Shown here in pieces: positions 42,570 through 52,462 of a stretch of DNA of 64,000 nt. The notes under the pieces were generated by a model that was not told where the DNA came from, ran no database searches, and was given only the letters and a program-made list of their open reading frames with translations. Made by a program: the position numbers and the translations under genes. Positions within the stretch are counted from its first letter, which is position 1. The number at the start of each line of letters is the position of its first letter. The DNA is from Paenibacillus chitinolyticus NBRC 15660 (GTDB taxonomy: Bacteria; Bacillota; Bacilli; Paenibacillales; NBRC-103111), in assembly GCF_000739915.1 (NCBI RefSeq), contig NZ_BBJT01000007.1, positions 124,001 through 188,000 of the forward strand. The letters are read 5' to 3'.

Positions 42570-42872
42570 TCCTATGCTAACCTCTCATACTCCGTATTAA
42601 GCGCGCTACACTATAGTCGTAAGCGAACGGCCCCGGGTTCAAATCCGATGAATGCAGCACAAAAAAATCCCTTCTGACGACACGCATGCAACCTTCCGGT
42701 CAACATCCTGTCTAGAGAAGGGACTTATCGGATCTATTCGATTACCGCCGACTCGGCCGCTTGTCCGCGGTTCGGCGGTCTCTTCCGGTTTCATTATAGC
42801 AGGTTCGGCGGATAGAAAGGGTTTTTATGTCATTTTTTCTCCCAATCGGCGGCTTCCACGCTTCTCGTAGAG
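42570..42872. other. intergenic region between deacetylase and small membrane protein
   Basis: Holds a long-loop inverted repeat TCCCTTCT (about 42667-42674) / AGAAGGGA (about 42715-42722) and a GGTTCAAATCC stretch (42637-42647) that resembles a tRNA T-loop by chance; flanking bases do not form a T-stem. No gene supported. Confidence 0.45.
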
Positions 42873-43088
42873 GTGAAAAAATCGGCGCTTCTCGGCGCTT
42901 ATCAAAATTTGTTCACAATTTTACTCGTGCTCGGCATCTTCATGCTGCTGGCCTCCTTCGGTAAGGCCCTGACCGGAAAAGGACGCTCGCTTGTCCAAAA
43001 AGAACAAGCCCCGAAAGCTCAGTTTGCGCAGGATCCGGCCCCTGTTTTGGCCCTTCCGCAGCCCCCTGCGGAGCCTGTCGGACGCTAA
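42873..43088 (+). CDS. possible 71-residue single-pass membrane protein
   Basis: A GTG-started frame: KKSALLGAYQNLFTILLVLGIFMLLASFGKAL gives one transmembrane helix, and the C-terminal 35 residues are Pro/Gln/Ala-rich (PAPVLALPQPPAEPVGR). The ribosome-binding site is weak (TAGAGGTG overlaps the start). Its composition is plausible for an exported tail but there is no family match; it may be spurious. Confidence 0.4.
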   Translation: MKKSALLGAYQNLFTILLVLGIFMLLASFGKALTGKGRSLVQKEQAPKAQFAQDPAPVLALPQPPAEPVGR

Positions 43089-43246
43089 AATCGTACATTA
43101 ACCATCCGGTGGTCAATTAAAATTCGGTTTTTGCCATCGACCTTTTTTATCGCCCTATAAAGCATTTTTTATGGAAATATGGTTGCTCTCCCAGTAAAAA
43201 CATGTAATAGTATTAGAAAATTAAATCTACAAGGTTGGTGAAGTGA

Positions 43247-44629
<1,383 letters not shown>

Positions 44630-44655
44630 TCTTCTTTATGCCCGGACATATACAC

Positions 44656-44697
44656 AAAAAGCCTCAACCGGCCTTTAAAGGCCGGTTGAGGCTTTTT
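44656..44697 (+). terminator. terminator of gdhA
   Basis: A perfect 42-base palindrome, AAAAAGCCTCAACCGGCCTT and its complement, with T5 at the end; works on both strands. Confidence 0.9.
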
Positions 44698-44944
44698 GTC
44701 ATAGCCAAACAATCCTAACCGCCCATCGTGTTAGCACCTTGCGGTTCCAAACCGACAGGGATGCGGGAAGCCGCTGCTTCAACAGCCACACCCGGTGTGC
44801 CGGTATCGGGCCGTCAGAAAGGCTGTAGAGGCCTCTGACGGCCCGATACCCCCCTGCAAAGCCTTCCCGGATGTTCCGCCTGTTTCAGCGGCCCTGACGG
44901 GCTCCTGCGGGCTCCGTTCATCGTCGTCATGCATGAGCCGGCAG
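44698..44944. other. relic-rich intergenic segment between gdhA and the chemoreceptor remnant
   Basis: Contains a minus-strand frame ending at 44715 that reads like a protein C terminus (VAVEAAASRIPVGLEPQGAN then TMGG stop), with no start, and a 17-base-pair inverted repeat (44802-44850). Neither belongs to a complete gene. Confidence 0.4.
44802..44850. repeat. perfect 17-bp inverted repeat with 15-base loop
   Basis: GGTATCGGGCCGTCAGA / TCTGACGGCCCGATACC. Not followed by a T-run. Located at the junction where the chemoreceptor relic loses homology. Confidence 0.8.
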
Positions 44945-45259
44945 AATCAGTCCCTGGAATATACGAAGGTTGCTTTTGCCGGCATCTCGGACGCGGTCGA
45001 AAGAACCACTTCCCGGATTCAAGTGATGTCCCGGAGCATTGATAAGATTACGGAGATAAAGGACGGCATGCTGAACTCCATCTCCAACCTTTCCGCGATC
45101 AGCCAGCAGACTGCGGCCGGAACCGAGGAGGTTGCCGCCACGATGGAAGAGCAGCGGACGGCCGTCGTCGCCCTGACCGACATGTCCGATCAGCTTAAAG
45201 CGACGGCCGCGCATCTGATCGGCGAGACCAAGAGCTTCAAGCTGGAGCCGGACAGCTAG
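44945..45259 (+). pseudogene. C-terminal remnant of a methyl-accepting chemotaxis protein
   Basis: About 104 residues from NQSLEYTKVAFAGISDAVER to a stop after KLEPDS. AISQQTAAGTEEVAATMEEQ is the distal methylation-helix sequence of chemoreceptors. Missing are the sensor, membrane, HAMP and the hairpin tip that binds CheA/CheW. The frame is open further upstream (from 44795) but that part is unrelated to receptors and crosses an inverted repeat. Interpreted as a deletion relic. Confidence 0.75.
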
Positions 45260-45361
45260 CCGGGGCTCCCCCCGCTTTATGTAACCGCCCGGCCCGTTAA
45301 AGCCCGTTCATCCGTCCGGCAAGCCCGCTTGCTCCCGGAATAGGGCGGCTGAACCGGAAAC

Positions 45362-45408
45362 AGATCACCCCTGTGCCGAAGCGCAACCGCTTCGTACAGG
45401 GGTGATCT
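45362..45408. terminator. terminator between the receptor relic and the unknown gene
   Basis: AGATCACCCCTGT/ACAGGGGTGATCT with inner CGAAGCG/CGCTTCG; GTTTTTG on the plus strand. Confidence 0.75.
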
Positions 45409-45426
45409 GTTTTTGCCGAAGGTCTC

Positions 45427-45927
45427 TCAATAGTAAGTAACCTCGCTCCGGGTCCCGAGCGGAAGCATTTCATAGAGGTAACGCTGAACCCTCTCCTTGA
45501 CCTCGTCGGTGACGGGAATCGAAGCCCGGGCCACAAAATGGACGGTGCCCGTGACGGAATCGTACCGGCTGAACGTGAAGCGGATGCTCCTCATGAACAA
45601 ATCGTTCAGTGCCGACGCAATGCGGTACTGGTTGGATTCCCGGGCCACCGCCGCTTTCCAGATCGTCTCCGGCAGCTCCTGGATGAGGGCTTGGGGAATG
45701 CTATCCGTCTTGAGCTGGTCGTAAGGTTTTACTTTAAAACAAACATGAGGAAGCAAATAACTCGAAGCGAATTCCTTCAGATTGGCCATGTCTTCGGCGG
45801 TCAGAAGCAGTTCTTCGTTCCACGCGTAGATAACCGCCGTATTTTTACCGTCTGTATGAACACGGACATATCTCAAATGAGGATAGCGCTGCTGAATCAA
45901 TTGCTCGGCTAATAATCGGGTTCCCAC
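45427..45927 (-). CDS. unrecognised 166-residue protein
   Basis: A soluble protein of mixed helix/strand composition; segments include YPHLRYVRVHTDGKNTAVIYAW, LTAEDMANLKEFASSYLLPHVC and VHFVARASIPVTDEVKERVQRYLYE. No family recognised. The GTG at 45927 is chosen because GAGGTGA lies five bases upstream. The frame stays open to 46044 but that part overlaps promoter-like TTGAAC and TATACT sequences and the upstream terminator. Single-gene unit. Confidence 0.6.
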   Translation of the reverse strand: MGTRLLAEQLIQQRYPHLRYVRVHTDGKNTAVIYAWNEELLLTAEDMANLKEFASSYLLPHVCFKVKPYDQLKTDSIPQALIQELPETIWKAAVARESNQYRIASALNDLFMRSIRFTFSRYDSVTGTVHFVARASIPVTDEVKERVQRYLYEMLPLGTRSEVTYY

Positions 45928-46042
45928 CAGCCTCACCTCGGCGAAAAAGTTTGAATATCCGCTCTGCGAACGGTTGCAAGACTTTCCGGTGCTTCTGCTC
46001 CGGTTATACAGTATATGCATCGCGGGCTTTCCGCGTTCAAAC

Positions 46043-46075
46043 AAATACCGCCCCCCATGACGGGGGGCGGTATTT
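46043..46075. terminator. terminator downstream of mgtC
   Basis: AAATACCGCCCCCC/GGGGGGCGGTATTT perfect 14-pair stem, loop ATGAC; it runs into TTTGTT on both strands. Confidence 0.85.
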
Positions 46076-46087
46076 GTTACGGGGTTC

Positions 46088-46756
46088 TTACTGAACCTCG
46101 ATGGTAAGAAGGGCCGGAACCTCGCGAGTCAGGTTCAGCAGTTCCTCCACCCGGTACGTTTCGGGCAGCCTTACGGTGATCTCCAGAACTATTTCGTCCG
46201 TTTCCTTCGTTGCATTGTCCATCGTGAAGCTGAGAACCTTGATGCCCCTGCCTCGGATGGCCGCCAGCATGTTCTCCAAAGCATCCGGCTCATTGGCCAG
46301 ACGCATGAACAAGTGCTCGCTTTTCGGAGCCGCAAGCCAGTTGAACCGGCCGTGCAGCACTTTTTGCGCAGCCAGGATCAGCAGCGTGACGCCGATTCCG
46401 AGCCCGTACATGCCGGAACCGACGGCCATCCCCACACCGGCCGTAGCCCAGATGCCGGCAGCGGTCGTAAGCCCCTTCACCGTCTGCTTCTGCATGAAGA
46501 TCATGCCGGCACCCAGGAAGCCGACTCCGCTGACCACCTGCGCAGCCACACGGGAAGGGTCTAACCCGAGATTGGGCCAGTCCAGCTGGTCCTGGAAGCC
46601 GTATTTGGAAATCGTCATCATAAGCGCCGCACCCACGGCCACAACAAAATGAGTTCGGATTCCCGCTTCCTTGGAGCGGCTTTTCCGCTCGTAGCCGATA
46701 AGCGCTCCGCATATCCCGGCGACAAGCACCCTCAACAAGTAATCGAATTGAACCAT
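46088..46756 (-). CDS. MgtC/SapB-family membrane protein
   Basis: A 222-residue protein. Four to five transmembrane helices in the first 145 residues include the signature LVAGICGALIGYERKSRSKEAGIRTH and VVSGVGFLGAGMIFMQKQTVKGLTTAAGIW. The last 75 residues form a soluble ACT-like domain. MgtC proteins support growth in low Mg2+ and inside hosts, and some inhibit F-ATP synthase. AAGGAG seven bases before ATG 46756 sets the start. Monocistronic. No Mg2+ riboswitch-like leader is visible in the short gap. Confidence 0.9.
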   Translation of the reverse strand: MVQFDYLLRVLVAGICGALIGYERKSRSKEAGIRTHFVVAVGAALMMTISKYGFQDQLDWPNLGLDPSRVAAQVVSGVGFLGAGMIFMQKQTVKGLTTAAGIWATAGVGMAVGSGMYGLGIGVTLLILAAQKVLHGRFNWLAAPKSEHLFMRLANEPDALENMLAAIRGRGIKVLSFTMDNATKETDEIVLEITVRLPETYRVEELLNLTREVPALLTIEVQ

Positions 46757-46858
46757 ATTCTCACTCCTTGCCGCGTCTTTCAACTATAAGGCCGCGCTGT
46801 CCGTTTACTATCTATTACCCGATTGCGGCCGTTTGATCACCAGCTTATGCAGGATCTT

Positions 46859-48166
46859 TCAATCGTAACCCTTTTCCTTGGCGATATCCAGCTTTGTCCA
46901 GTTTACGCAAGTTTCCAGAATCAGAGACATCAGAATCCCCACCACCAGGCCGTTGCCAGCAAGCGGACGGATATAAACGGGCAGCGCCGAGAATACAACG
47001 GAGGGTGTGTTCATGATGCTGACACCGAGCAGAATAGGCAAGGCTAGTCGGTAAATGGTTTTGGAATTAAATCTTGTTCCCTCCACTGAACGGACGGCCG
47101 TACCGAACATTTGCAGATAAGCGACGAAAAGAACGGCGCTCCCCACACTGACCGGCAGACCGGAAAACCATCCTCCGAGAGGCGGGATGAGCCCCAACAC
47201 GAGAAAAAGCCCGCCGCCGATAGCGAGAGCCTGGCGGTGCAGGATCTTCATGCTCTCCAGCAGCCCCATAGAAGAGGTGAAGGTGCCGAACGGGATCAGG
47301 CCGAATACCGGCGTCAGCAGGGTCATCAGGCCGGTGACCAGGAACGAACGGCGGTACTGACTCTCCGTGGCGGCTTCACCGTACAGCTTTTCGGCGGCTT
47401 TTAAAGACGTCACTGTGTTGGACATGTTGATGAAACCGACGATGAAAGAAGCCGCCATGATCCCGGCATCCACCCGGAGACTCCCCCATGGAAAAAGCCC
47501 CTGTACGGCCGCAGCGTAGTCCGGCATACTGCCGGGAGCCGGGAAGGCGAGCCCGTAAGCGGCCCAGCCCAGCAGAATGCCGAAGAGCATGGCAAAGTTG
47601 CTCACCCATCCGCGCCCCTTCAAATAAAGCACCGCGACAAATAGCGCGATCAGCACCGACAGAAGGGCTACCGGCGGATTCATCCGCCCGTCCTCCCCGA
47701 CGCCGAGCATGCCTCTGAAGAAGCTGGCCATAAGCTGGGCGGACAGAAGGAACAGAGAGACGCTGATGACGACCGGGTTAAACAGCCTGCGCATAATACG
47801 CGCGAAACCGAGCAGCCCGAGGACGGTCATCATCAGGCCGGATAGAAGGTACCCGGCGGCAAGTCCTCCGCCGACCGCCTTCATATCCGCGCCGCTTGCG
47901 GCGGCCGATGCGGCGATGCTGAGCGTGAAGCCCCACCAGACGCCGGCAGGACCGTCCATCAGGGCAAACCGGTGGCCCCAATACGCCTGGAGCATGCAGG
48001 CCGCGCCGGTCAGCACGAAGGACACCTGCAGAGAGAAGGCGATTTGGCCCGGCGCCAGCTGAAAGACGTGCCCCAGCGTGAGCGGTACCACGATCGTATT
48101 GGTCAGGATGAAAAACATCCATTGAATGCCCGCCAGACCGATCTTGGGCGTTAATGTCGCGCGCAT
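46859..48166 (-). CDS. NCS2-family purine permease (YwdJ-like)
   Basis: A 435-residue transporter with 12-14 hydrophobic segments: IQWMFFILTNTIVVPLTLGHVF at the start, the NCS2 motif region GFINMSNTVTSLKAAEKLYGEA, and GLIPFGTFTSSMGLLESM. It resembles YwdJ-type uracil/xanthine permeases. The ATG is two bases after the stop of the guanine-deaminase-like gene (TGAGCATG), indicating translational coupling, and no independent ribosome-binding site is seen. The pairing suggests guanine or xanthine import for use as nitrogen source. Confidence 0.88.
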   Translation of the reverse strand: MRATLTPKIGLAGIQWMFFILTNTIVVPLTLGHVFQLAPGQIAFSLQVSFVLTGAACMLQAYWGHRFALMDGPAGVWWGFTLSIAASAAASGADMKAVGGGLAAGYLLSGLMMTVLGLLGFARIMRRLFNPVVISVSLFLLSAQLMASFFRGMLGVGEDGRMNPPVALLSVLIALFVAVLYLKGRGWVSNFAMLFGILLGWAAYGLAFPAPGSMPDYAAAVQGLFPWGSLRVDAGIMAASFIVGFINMSNTVTSLKAAEKLYGEAATESQYRRSFLVTGLMTLLTPVFGLIPFGTFTSSMGLLESMKILHRQALAIGGGLFLVLGLIPPLGGWFSGLPVSVGSAVLFVAYLQMFGTAVRSVEGTRFNSKTIYRLALPILLGVSIMNTPSVVFSALPVYIRPLAGNGLVVGILMSLILETCVNWTKLDIAKEKGYD

Positions 48167-48168
48167 GC

Positions 48169-48630
48169 TCAGGCCTGGCTTTCTTTCCAGACCGCGTAGG
48201 GATGATCCGGACAATCCGGCTCCACGCGGACAAGCTGGACGACCCTTTTCTCGGGAGCAAGCGCCAACTGGTCGTAAACGAATTTCGTACTCATTCCGAT
48301 TCGCGAAGCTTCCTCTTCCGTATACGCATAATAAACGGCCTTGAATTTGGCCCAGTAGACGGCGGACAGGCACATCGGGCAGGGCTCGCCGCTGGCATAC
48401 AGCTCACAGTCGGATAAATCCGACTGCCGGAGCACGCGGCTCGCTTCCCGTATGGCCTGGATTTCGGCATGTGCGGTAGGATCGTGCGTCTCCAGCACAT
48501 CGTTCACGCCTTCGGCGATAATCCGGCCGTCTTTTACAATAACGGCCCCGAACGGCTTGCCCTTTTTTTCACGGGTATTCGTGCATGCAAGCTCCACGGC
48601 CCGCTTTATAAAAACATCGGTAGAATCCAT
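48169..48630 (-). CDS. guaD: guanine deaminase (GuaD-like nucleoside deaminase)
   Basis: A 153-residue zinc deaminase of the cytidine-deaminase fold: HAEIQAIREASRVL supplies the His ligand and proton-shuttling Glu, and SGEPCPMCLSAVYWAK the two Cys ligands. The size and the C-terminal extension with FVYDQLALAPEKR fit GuaD of B. subtilis rather than TadA. It converts guanine to xanthine and ammonia. First gene of an operon with the NCS2 permease. AGAGGG nine bases before ATG 48630 decides the start over an upstream ATG lacking a site. Likely controlled by the divergent LysR gene. Confidence 0.85.
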   Translation of the reverse strand: MDSTDVFIKRAVELACTNTREKKGKPFGAVIVKDGRIIAEGVNDVLETHDPTAHAEIQAIREASRVLRQSDLSDCELYASGEPCPMCLSAVYWAKFKAVYYAYTEEEASRIGMSTKFVYDQLALAPEKRVVQLVRVEPDCPDHPYAVWKESQA

Positions 48631-48761
48631 CGGATAGTTCCCTCTTTCCATAACTCGGATTTATACAGCATTTCCATGGTATCATGATGGGAAGTATATA
48701 AATAATATCAATAAAATTTGTTTCCTATATGATTTTCGTATGGAAAAAGGAGACGATCGGG
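48631..48761. promoter_or_regulatory. divergent guaD/LysR control region
   Basis: About 130 bases, AT-rich, with ATATAAATAATATCAATAA and several T-N11-A elements typical of LysR sites. No purine-riboswitch fold recognised. Confidence 0.45.
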
Positions 48762-49640
48762 TTGGACCTGAAACAACTTCATTATTTCAAAGCCATCGCG
48801 GAAGAAGGACAGATTACGGCCGCCGCCAAAAAACTTCATATCGCCCAGCCTCCGCTCAGCCAGCAGCTGAAAGCGATGGAAGAAACGCTCGGCGCCGCTT
48901 TATTCCGCAGAGAAGGCCGGAGAATGCTGCTCACGGAAGAAGGCCGGACCCTGTACAAACACGCGGTCAAAATCATCGCGTCCATGGAAGAAGCGCAGGA
49001 AGAGATTCATGCCGTACGGAGCGGCTGGTCGGGCAAGCTCTGCATTGGGGTCAATACACTGTCCGACGATCTGCTTCCCCGTATATTGGGCGAATTCAGG
49101 CAGAATTATCCCCAGTTTACGTTCAAAATTCATCAGAACGAATCATCGATCCTCTGCCGGCTGCTCAAAGAACAGACCATCGACTTGGCCATTGTCCGCA
49201 TGCCGCTCCCCCTGCCGCTGCAGGATTTTACGGTGCATTATGTGCGTTCGGAGCGTTACTGCTTCGTAACGGCGGCCGGCGACATGCAGGCGCAGAGCCC
49301 CGTCACGTTCGAGCAGATCCGCGAGTATCCGCTGATTATTCCGAGTACGGAGGGTCTGGGGCTTCATCATATGATCCACGAAGAATTCGCGAAAAGACGG
49401 CTCGAACCCGACATCGTGTGCGAATGTTCCGATATGTCTACCCTGCTCCAGCTCATCTCTTCGGGACTCGGAGCCGGAATCGTGCCGGAAACCGTGCCGA
49501 AGCTGCATCCGGGCCCGCTCCTTCGATATATTCCCATCGAAGGCGACATCCTTCCGGCACAATCGGCCTTGATCGGCCTGAGGGACGGTTGGCTTTCGCG
49601 GGCGTCCCGGTCGTTTATCGACGCTTACCGGAACTGGTAA
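48762..49640 (+). CDS. LysR-family regulator, probably of the purine operon
   Basis: A 292-residue regulator: LKQLHYFKAIAEEGQITAAAKKLHIAQPPLSQQLKAME is the winged helix; the effector domain starts near 88 (GKLCIGVNTLSDDLLPRIL). TTG at 48762 is the likely start because relatives begin M-DLKQLHYF and AAGGAG lies upstream; the ATG at 48729 precedes that site. Divergent from guaD and the NCS2 permease, which it probably regulates. Effector unknown (a purine is a guess). Confidence 0.88.
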   Translation: MDLKQLHYFKAIAEEGQITAAAKKLHIAQPPLSQQLKAMEETLGAALFRREGRRMLLTEEGRTLYKHAVKIIASMEEAQEEIHAVRSGWSGKLCIGVNTLSDDLLPRILGEFRQNYPQFTFKIHQNESSILCRLLKEQTIDLAIVRMPLPLPLQDFTVHYVRSERYCFVTAAGDMQAQSPVTFEQIREYPLIIPSTEGLGLHHMIHEEFAKRRLEPDIVCECSDMSTLLQLISSGLGAGIVPETVPKLHPGPLLRYIPIEGDILPAQSALIGLRDGWLSRASRSFIDAYRNW

Positions 49641-49641
49641 C

Positions 49642-50387
49642 CTATGCGCGTCCGAACTTCTCCTCCAGCCGCCGCTTCATGGCTTCCCGGTGTTCGGCGA
49701 ACTGCTTATGGCGGTGACCGTTCGCCCCGGAAGGATGGGGAAACCCGTGCAGAATGCCGCACTCCCCAAGGAATCCTGCCTCTTCCATCCGCAGCAGCAG
49801 GCCTTCTACCGTCTTTCCGAGGGGAATAATCAGCGCTCCGGGCTGCCGCTCCAATTCTTCCTTCGTGAAAGCGAAAGCCGTTTCCCGCAGAAATTCATTG
49901 GACAGAAGAGGCGGCTGCGCGCCCGTGTAGTTTTTTCCTTGTACGAAAACGGGGTACCGCAGCAGAGAAGTCGTATGCAGCACGGAGCCGATGCCTTGCG
50001 TGAACAACTCCCCGCTCGAAGCCAATCCCAGATAGCGGTGCAGCTCAAGCTCGTCCAGCATCGAAATCAGGTTGCGCCGCATGCTTCCCGAGAACCTTGC
50101 CGCTTCCTTCGCCTTTCTGACGATCTCGTCGTCCGGCAGTCCTTGAAGAAGACCGGCCCTTGCCGTTTCGAAGGCCGTTTTCATTTGGGTCCAGCCCGGC
50201 GTAATCCCCACGATCACGACTTGGGCGGACGGACAAATTCGTTGTGAGGCGCGTAATACATGGCCAGCCGGCCGCTTCTTTTCATCAGAAAATCGCCCGT
50301 GAGAAGGTCCTCTTTGGTGAGCGGACGATCCGCCGGCAGTGAAAGAATAGCAGGCTTGTATGTATGGAACTCGCTTGTCGGCAGCAT
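49642..50387 (-). pseudogene. uracil-DNA-glycosylase-like protein, split by a frameshift
   Basis: Two overlapping frames look like one gene. The first (50387-50214), with AGGAAGGAGG upstream, encodes 57 residues, starts MLPTSEFHTYKPAILSLP and stops in PPKS-TGA. The second begins inside that stop (GTGA overlap) and encodes VIVGITPGWTQMKTAF to the end at 49642, about 190 residues. It has IIPLGKTVEGLL and HGFPHPSGANGHR, typical of the uracil-DNA glycosylase superfamily. Natural homologues would need VIVG directly joined to the upstream segment; a one-base change near 50216 would do so. No slippery heptamer is in phase. The second frame alone could still be made by coupled reinitiation. Confidence 0.6.
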
Positions 50388-50629
50388 GTTAGGCCGACCT
50401 CCTTCCTATTGAGGTGATCCGGGCTGTAGCGCGATCCACCCTTTCACGGTAAATCGGACTGCTGCGCTATTCCGGCTTTACCCACGGTTTTCTACGAGTA
50501 TTGCCAGTCTGTTCCATGGAGAACCTGCTCCTCTGTTAGGGATAGGTTCGGGCCACTTGTTTCGGATATGCAATGCAACGCTTTCTGCCTGCTCCGGACT
50601 TGGCGCTTTTCCGCCCGCCCGTATCAATA
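50388..50629. other. intergenic, no feature seen
   Basis: About 240 bases with no supported gene or RNA; weak stem CTGTAGCGCGAT/GCTGCGCTAT near 50420-50480 of unknown significance. Confidence 0.4.
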
Positions 50630-50668
50630 AAAGGCCGGAACCGCATAAAGCACGGATTCCAGCCTTTA
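50630..50668 (-). terminator. terminator of the 170-residue unknown gene
   Basis: AAAGGC.GGAA.CCG / CGG.TCC.GCCTTT stem with single mismatches and TTTT on the minus strand. Confidence 0.65.
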
Positions 50669-50674
50669 CTTGTG

Positions 50675-51187
50675 TTATTCCTTCTCGGACAAAAATTTAA
50701 GAACAAGCGAATAAGTTCCGGTTTCTCCCGAAGCCGGAAGCGTAGGGGCATCCTCATTCTCCGGTGCCTTGTCCGCCCCCTCTCCCGCAGACGGCACCTC
50801 CAGCATGAGCCAGTTCGGAGCCAGCGAGCTTCGCAGCACCTCCGCTTCGTCAGCCGCCAGCGCCAGTCCCTCGATCCGTCCTACGGACATGGCGAAATCC
50901 GTTTCGGCTTCCCGGCCGAGCCGTTCTTTGAGCCACGACTGGAGCCCGCCCGTGGTATTGAATTTCATCCGGTAGCCGTTTCGGATGCCTTCGGCAATTT
51001 GTTCGCCGTGCGTCTCTCCGTAAACGAAAAAATCTTCGTAACTGGAATCGTCGCCTGATACTTCCTGCAAAGGCTTTACATCTCCGGACGCCGCACTGAC
51101 CAGCAGCACCTCGTCAGAAAGGCCTAACCGGCGCACACGCTCCAGTAATACAGCCGTTTTTTGCGAAAATCTTCCCTGCTTCTCCAT
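50675..51187 (-). CDS. unrecognised 170-residue protein
   Basis: A soluble protein: MEKQGRFSQKTAVLLERVRR, then RLGLSDEVLLVSAASGDVKPLQ, YEDFFVYGETHGEQIAEGIRNGYRMKF and a Gly/Ala/Glu/Pro-rich spacer (about 138-160) before YSLVLKFLSEKE. The middle part resembles Paenibacillus/Bacillus hypothetical proteins, but I cannot name a family. GAGGTG six bases before ATG 51187 sets the start. Monocistronic, with its own terminator. Confidence 0.6.
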   Translation of the reverse strand: MEKQGRFSQKTAVLLERVRRLGLSDEVLLVSAASGDVKPLQEVSGDDSSYEDFFVYGETHGEQIAEGIRNGYRMKFNTTGGLQSWLKERLGREAETDFAMSVGRIEGLALAADEAEVLRSSLAPNWLMLEVPSAGEGADKAPENEDAPTLPASGETGTYSLVLKFLSEKE

Positions 51188-51271
51188 AAGAAACACCTCT
51201 ATTCATAAGCTGTCGCTGTTTATGTCCGCCGCATCTTGCTCTATTCTTATCCCAGTTTATAGAAAATTCCG

Positions 51272-52462
51272 CTACTCATGCAAGTGGCAGGCCGCATAAT
51301 GCCCGGGAGCGATCTCCCGTAGTTCCGGCTCCTGCACCGCGCAGCGGCCTATCGCAAACGGACAGCGGGAACGAAATTTGCATCCCGTTATCGACTCCAG
51401 CGGACTCGGCAGATCCCCCTGCAGAATACGGCCGCCTGCCGGCGCGGCCTTCGGATCGGGAACCGGTATCGCGGAGAGCAGCGCCTCCGTATAAGGATGA
51501 GCCGGGCTCGTATACAGCTCCTCGCTCGGAGCGACCTCCACCAGCTTGCCCAGGTACATCACGCCGATGCGGGTGGAAATATGCCGCACCATCGATAAAT
51601 CATGGGCGATGAACAAATAGGTCAGCCCGAGCTCATCCTGAAGCTCTTCCAGCATATTGACCACCTGTGCCTGCACCGACACGTCAAGCGCCGATATCGG
51701 CTCATCGCACAGCACAAATTCCGGACTGGCCGCCAGCGATCTGGCAATGCTGATCCGCTGACGCTGGCCTCCGCTGAATTCGTGAGGGTAGCGGTCGGCA
51801 TGCTCGCTCTTCAGGCCGACCCTGGCCAGCAGCTCAAGCACACGCTCACGCCGCTCCGCACGTGAAAAGGCGCTGTGGATCTCCAGCGGCTCGGAGATGA
51901 GCTGGAGGACGTTCATCCCGGGATTCAGCGAGGAATACGGGTCCTGGAAAATGGCCTGCATCCGTTTCCGATAAGGCTTTAGCTCCTTCTCGGCCATCGG
52001 GGCCATATCACGGCCGTCGTAGCGGATCTCGCCGGAAGTGACGTCGTGCAGCCGGATGATGCAGCGGCCTGTCGTGGACTTGCCGCAGCCGGATTCTCCG
52101 ACAAGCCCGAATGTTTCGCCCCGGTGAATGCGGAAGCTGACGTCGTCGACCGCTCTCAGCTCCCGGGTGGTGCGCCCAAACAAAGACCGGGAAGCCGGGA
52201 AATATTTCTTCAGCCCCCGAACGTCGATCAGCACGTCCCGGCCTTGGTCCGGGGAACCGGCTGCATCGCCCGATTCTCCGCCGGCGGTGCCGGGGGCCAC
52301 CGAGGCAGCCGTATGGTTCCCGTCTCTGGCTCTGCGGCCGCTTCCGGCGACCCGGGCACCGGGAGTCTCACCCCTCACGGCCGCTCCGGCCGCGCCCGGG
52401 TCGGCGCTCTTCAACGCAGTATGGCTCGCATCAGGGGCCGTTGTATCGCGCTCTTGGCTCAC
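51272..52462 (-). CDS. oppF: oligopeptide ABC transporter ATP-binding protein (OppF-like) with low-complexity N-terminal extension
   Basis: A 396-residue ATPase: Walker [16 protein letters not shown], signature [16 protein letters not shown], Walker [15 protein letters not shown], and the OppF C-terminal domain with a Cys cluster ([14 protein letters not shown]) typical of the family. Unusually, about 75 Ala/Gly/Thr-rich residues precede the normal start ([14 protein letters not shown]). The ATG overlaps the oppD stop (ATGA), so the extension is in the natural translation path. Last gene of the five-gene importer. Confidence 0.9.
   Translation of the reverse strand: MSQERDTTAPDASHTALKSADPGAAGAAVRGETPGARVAGSGRRARDGNHTAASVAPGTAGGESGDAAGSPDQGRDVLIDVRGLKKYFPASRSLFGRTTRELRAVDDVSFRIHRGETFGLVGESGCGKSTTGRCIIRLHDVTSGEIRYDGRDMAPMAEKELKPYRKRMQAIFQDPYSSLNPGMNVLQLISEPLEIHSAFSRAERRERVLELLARVGLKSEHADRYPHEFSGGQRQRISIARSLAASPEFVLCDEPISALDVSVQAQVVNMLEELQDELGLTYLFIAHDLSMVRHISTRIGVMYLGKLVEVAPSEELYTSPAHPYTEALLSAIPVPDPKAAPAGGRILQGDLPSPLESITGCKFRSRCPFAIGRCAVQEPELREIAPGHYAACHLHE

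Noticed and set aside
42601-42660. tRNA-like T-loop GGTTCAAATCC
   Set aside because: Flanking bases do not form a T-stem, and no acceptor or anticodon arms can be drawn.
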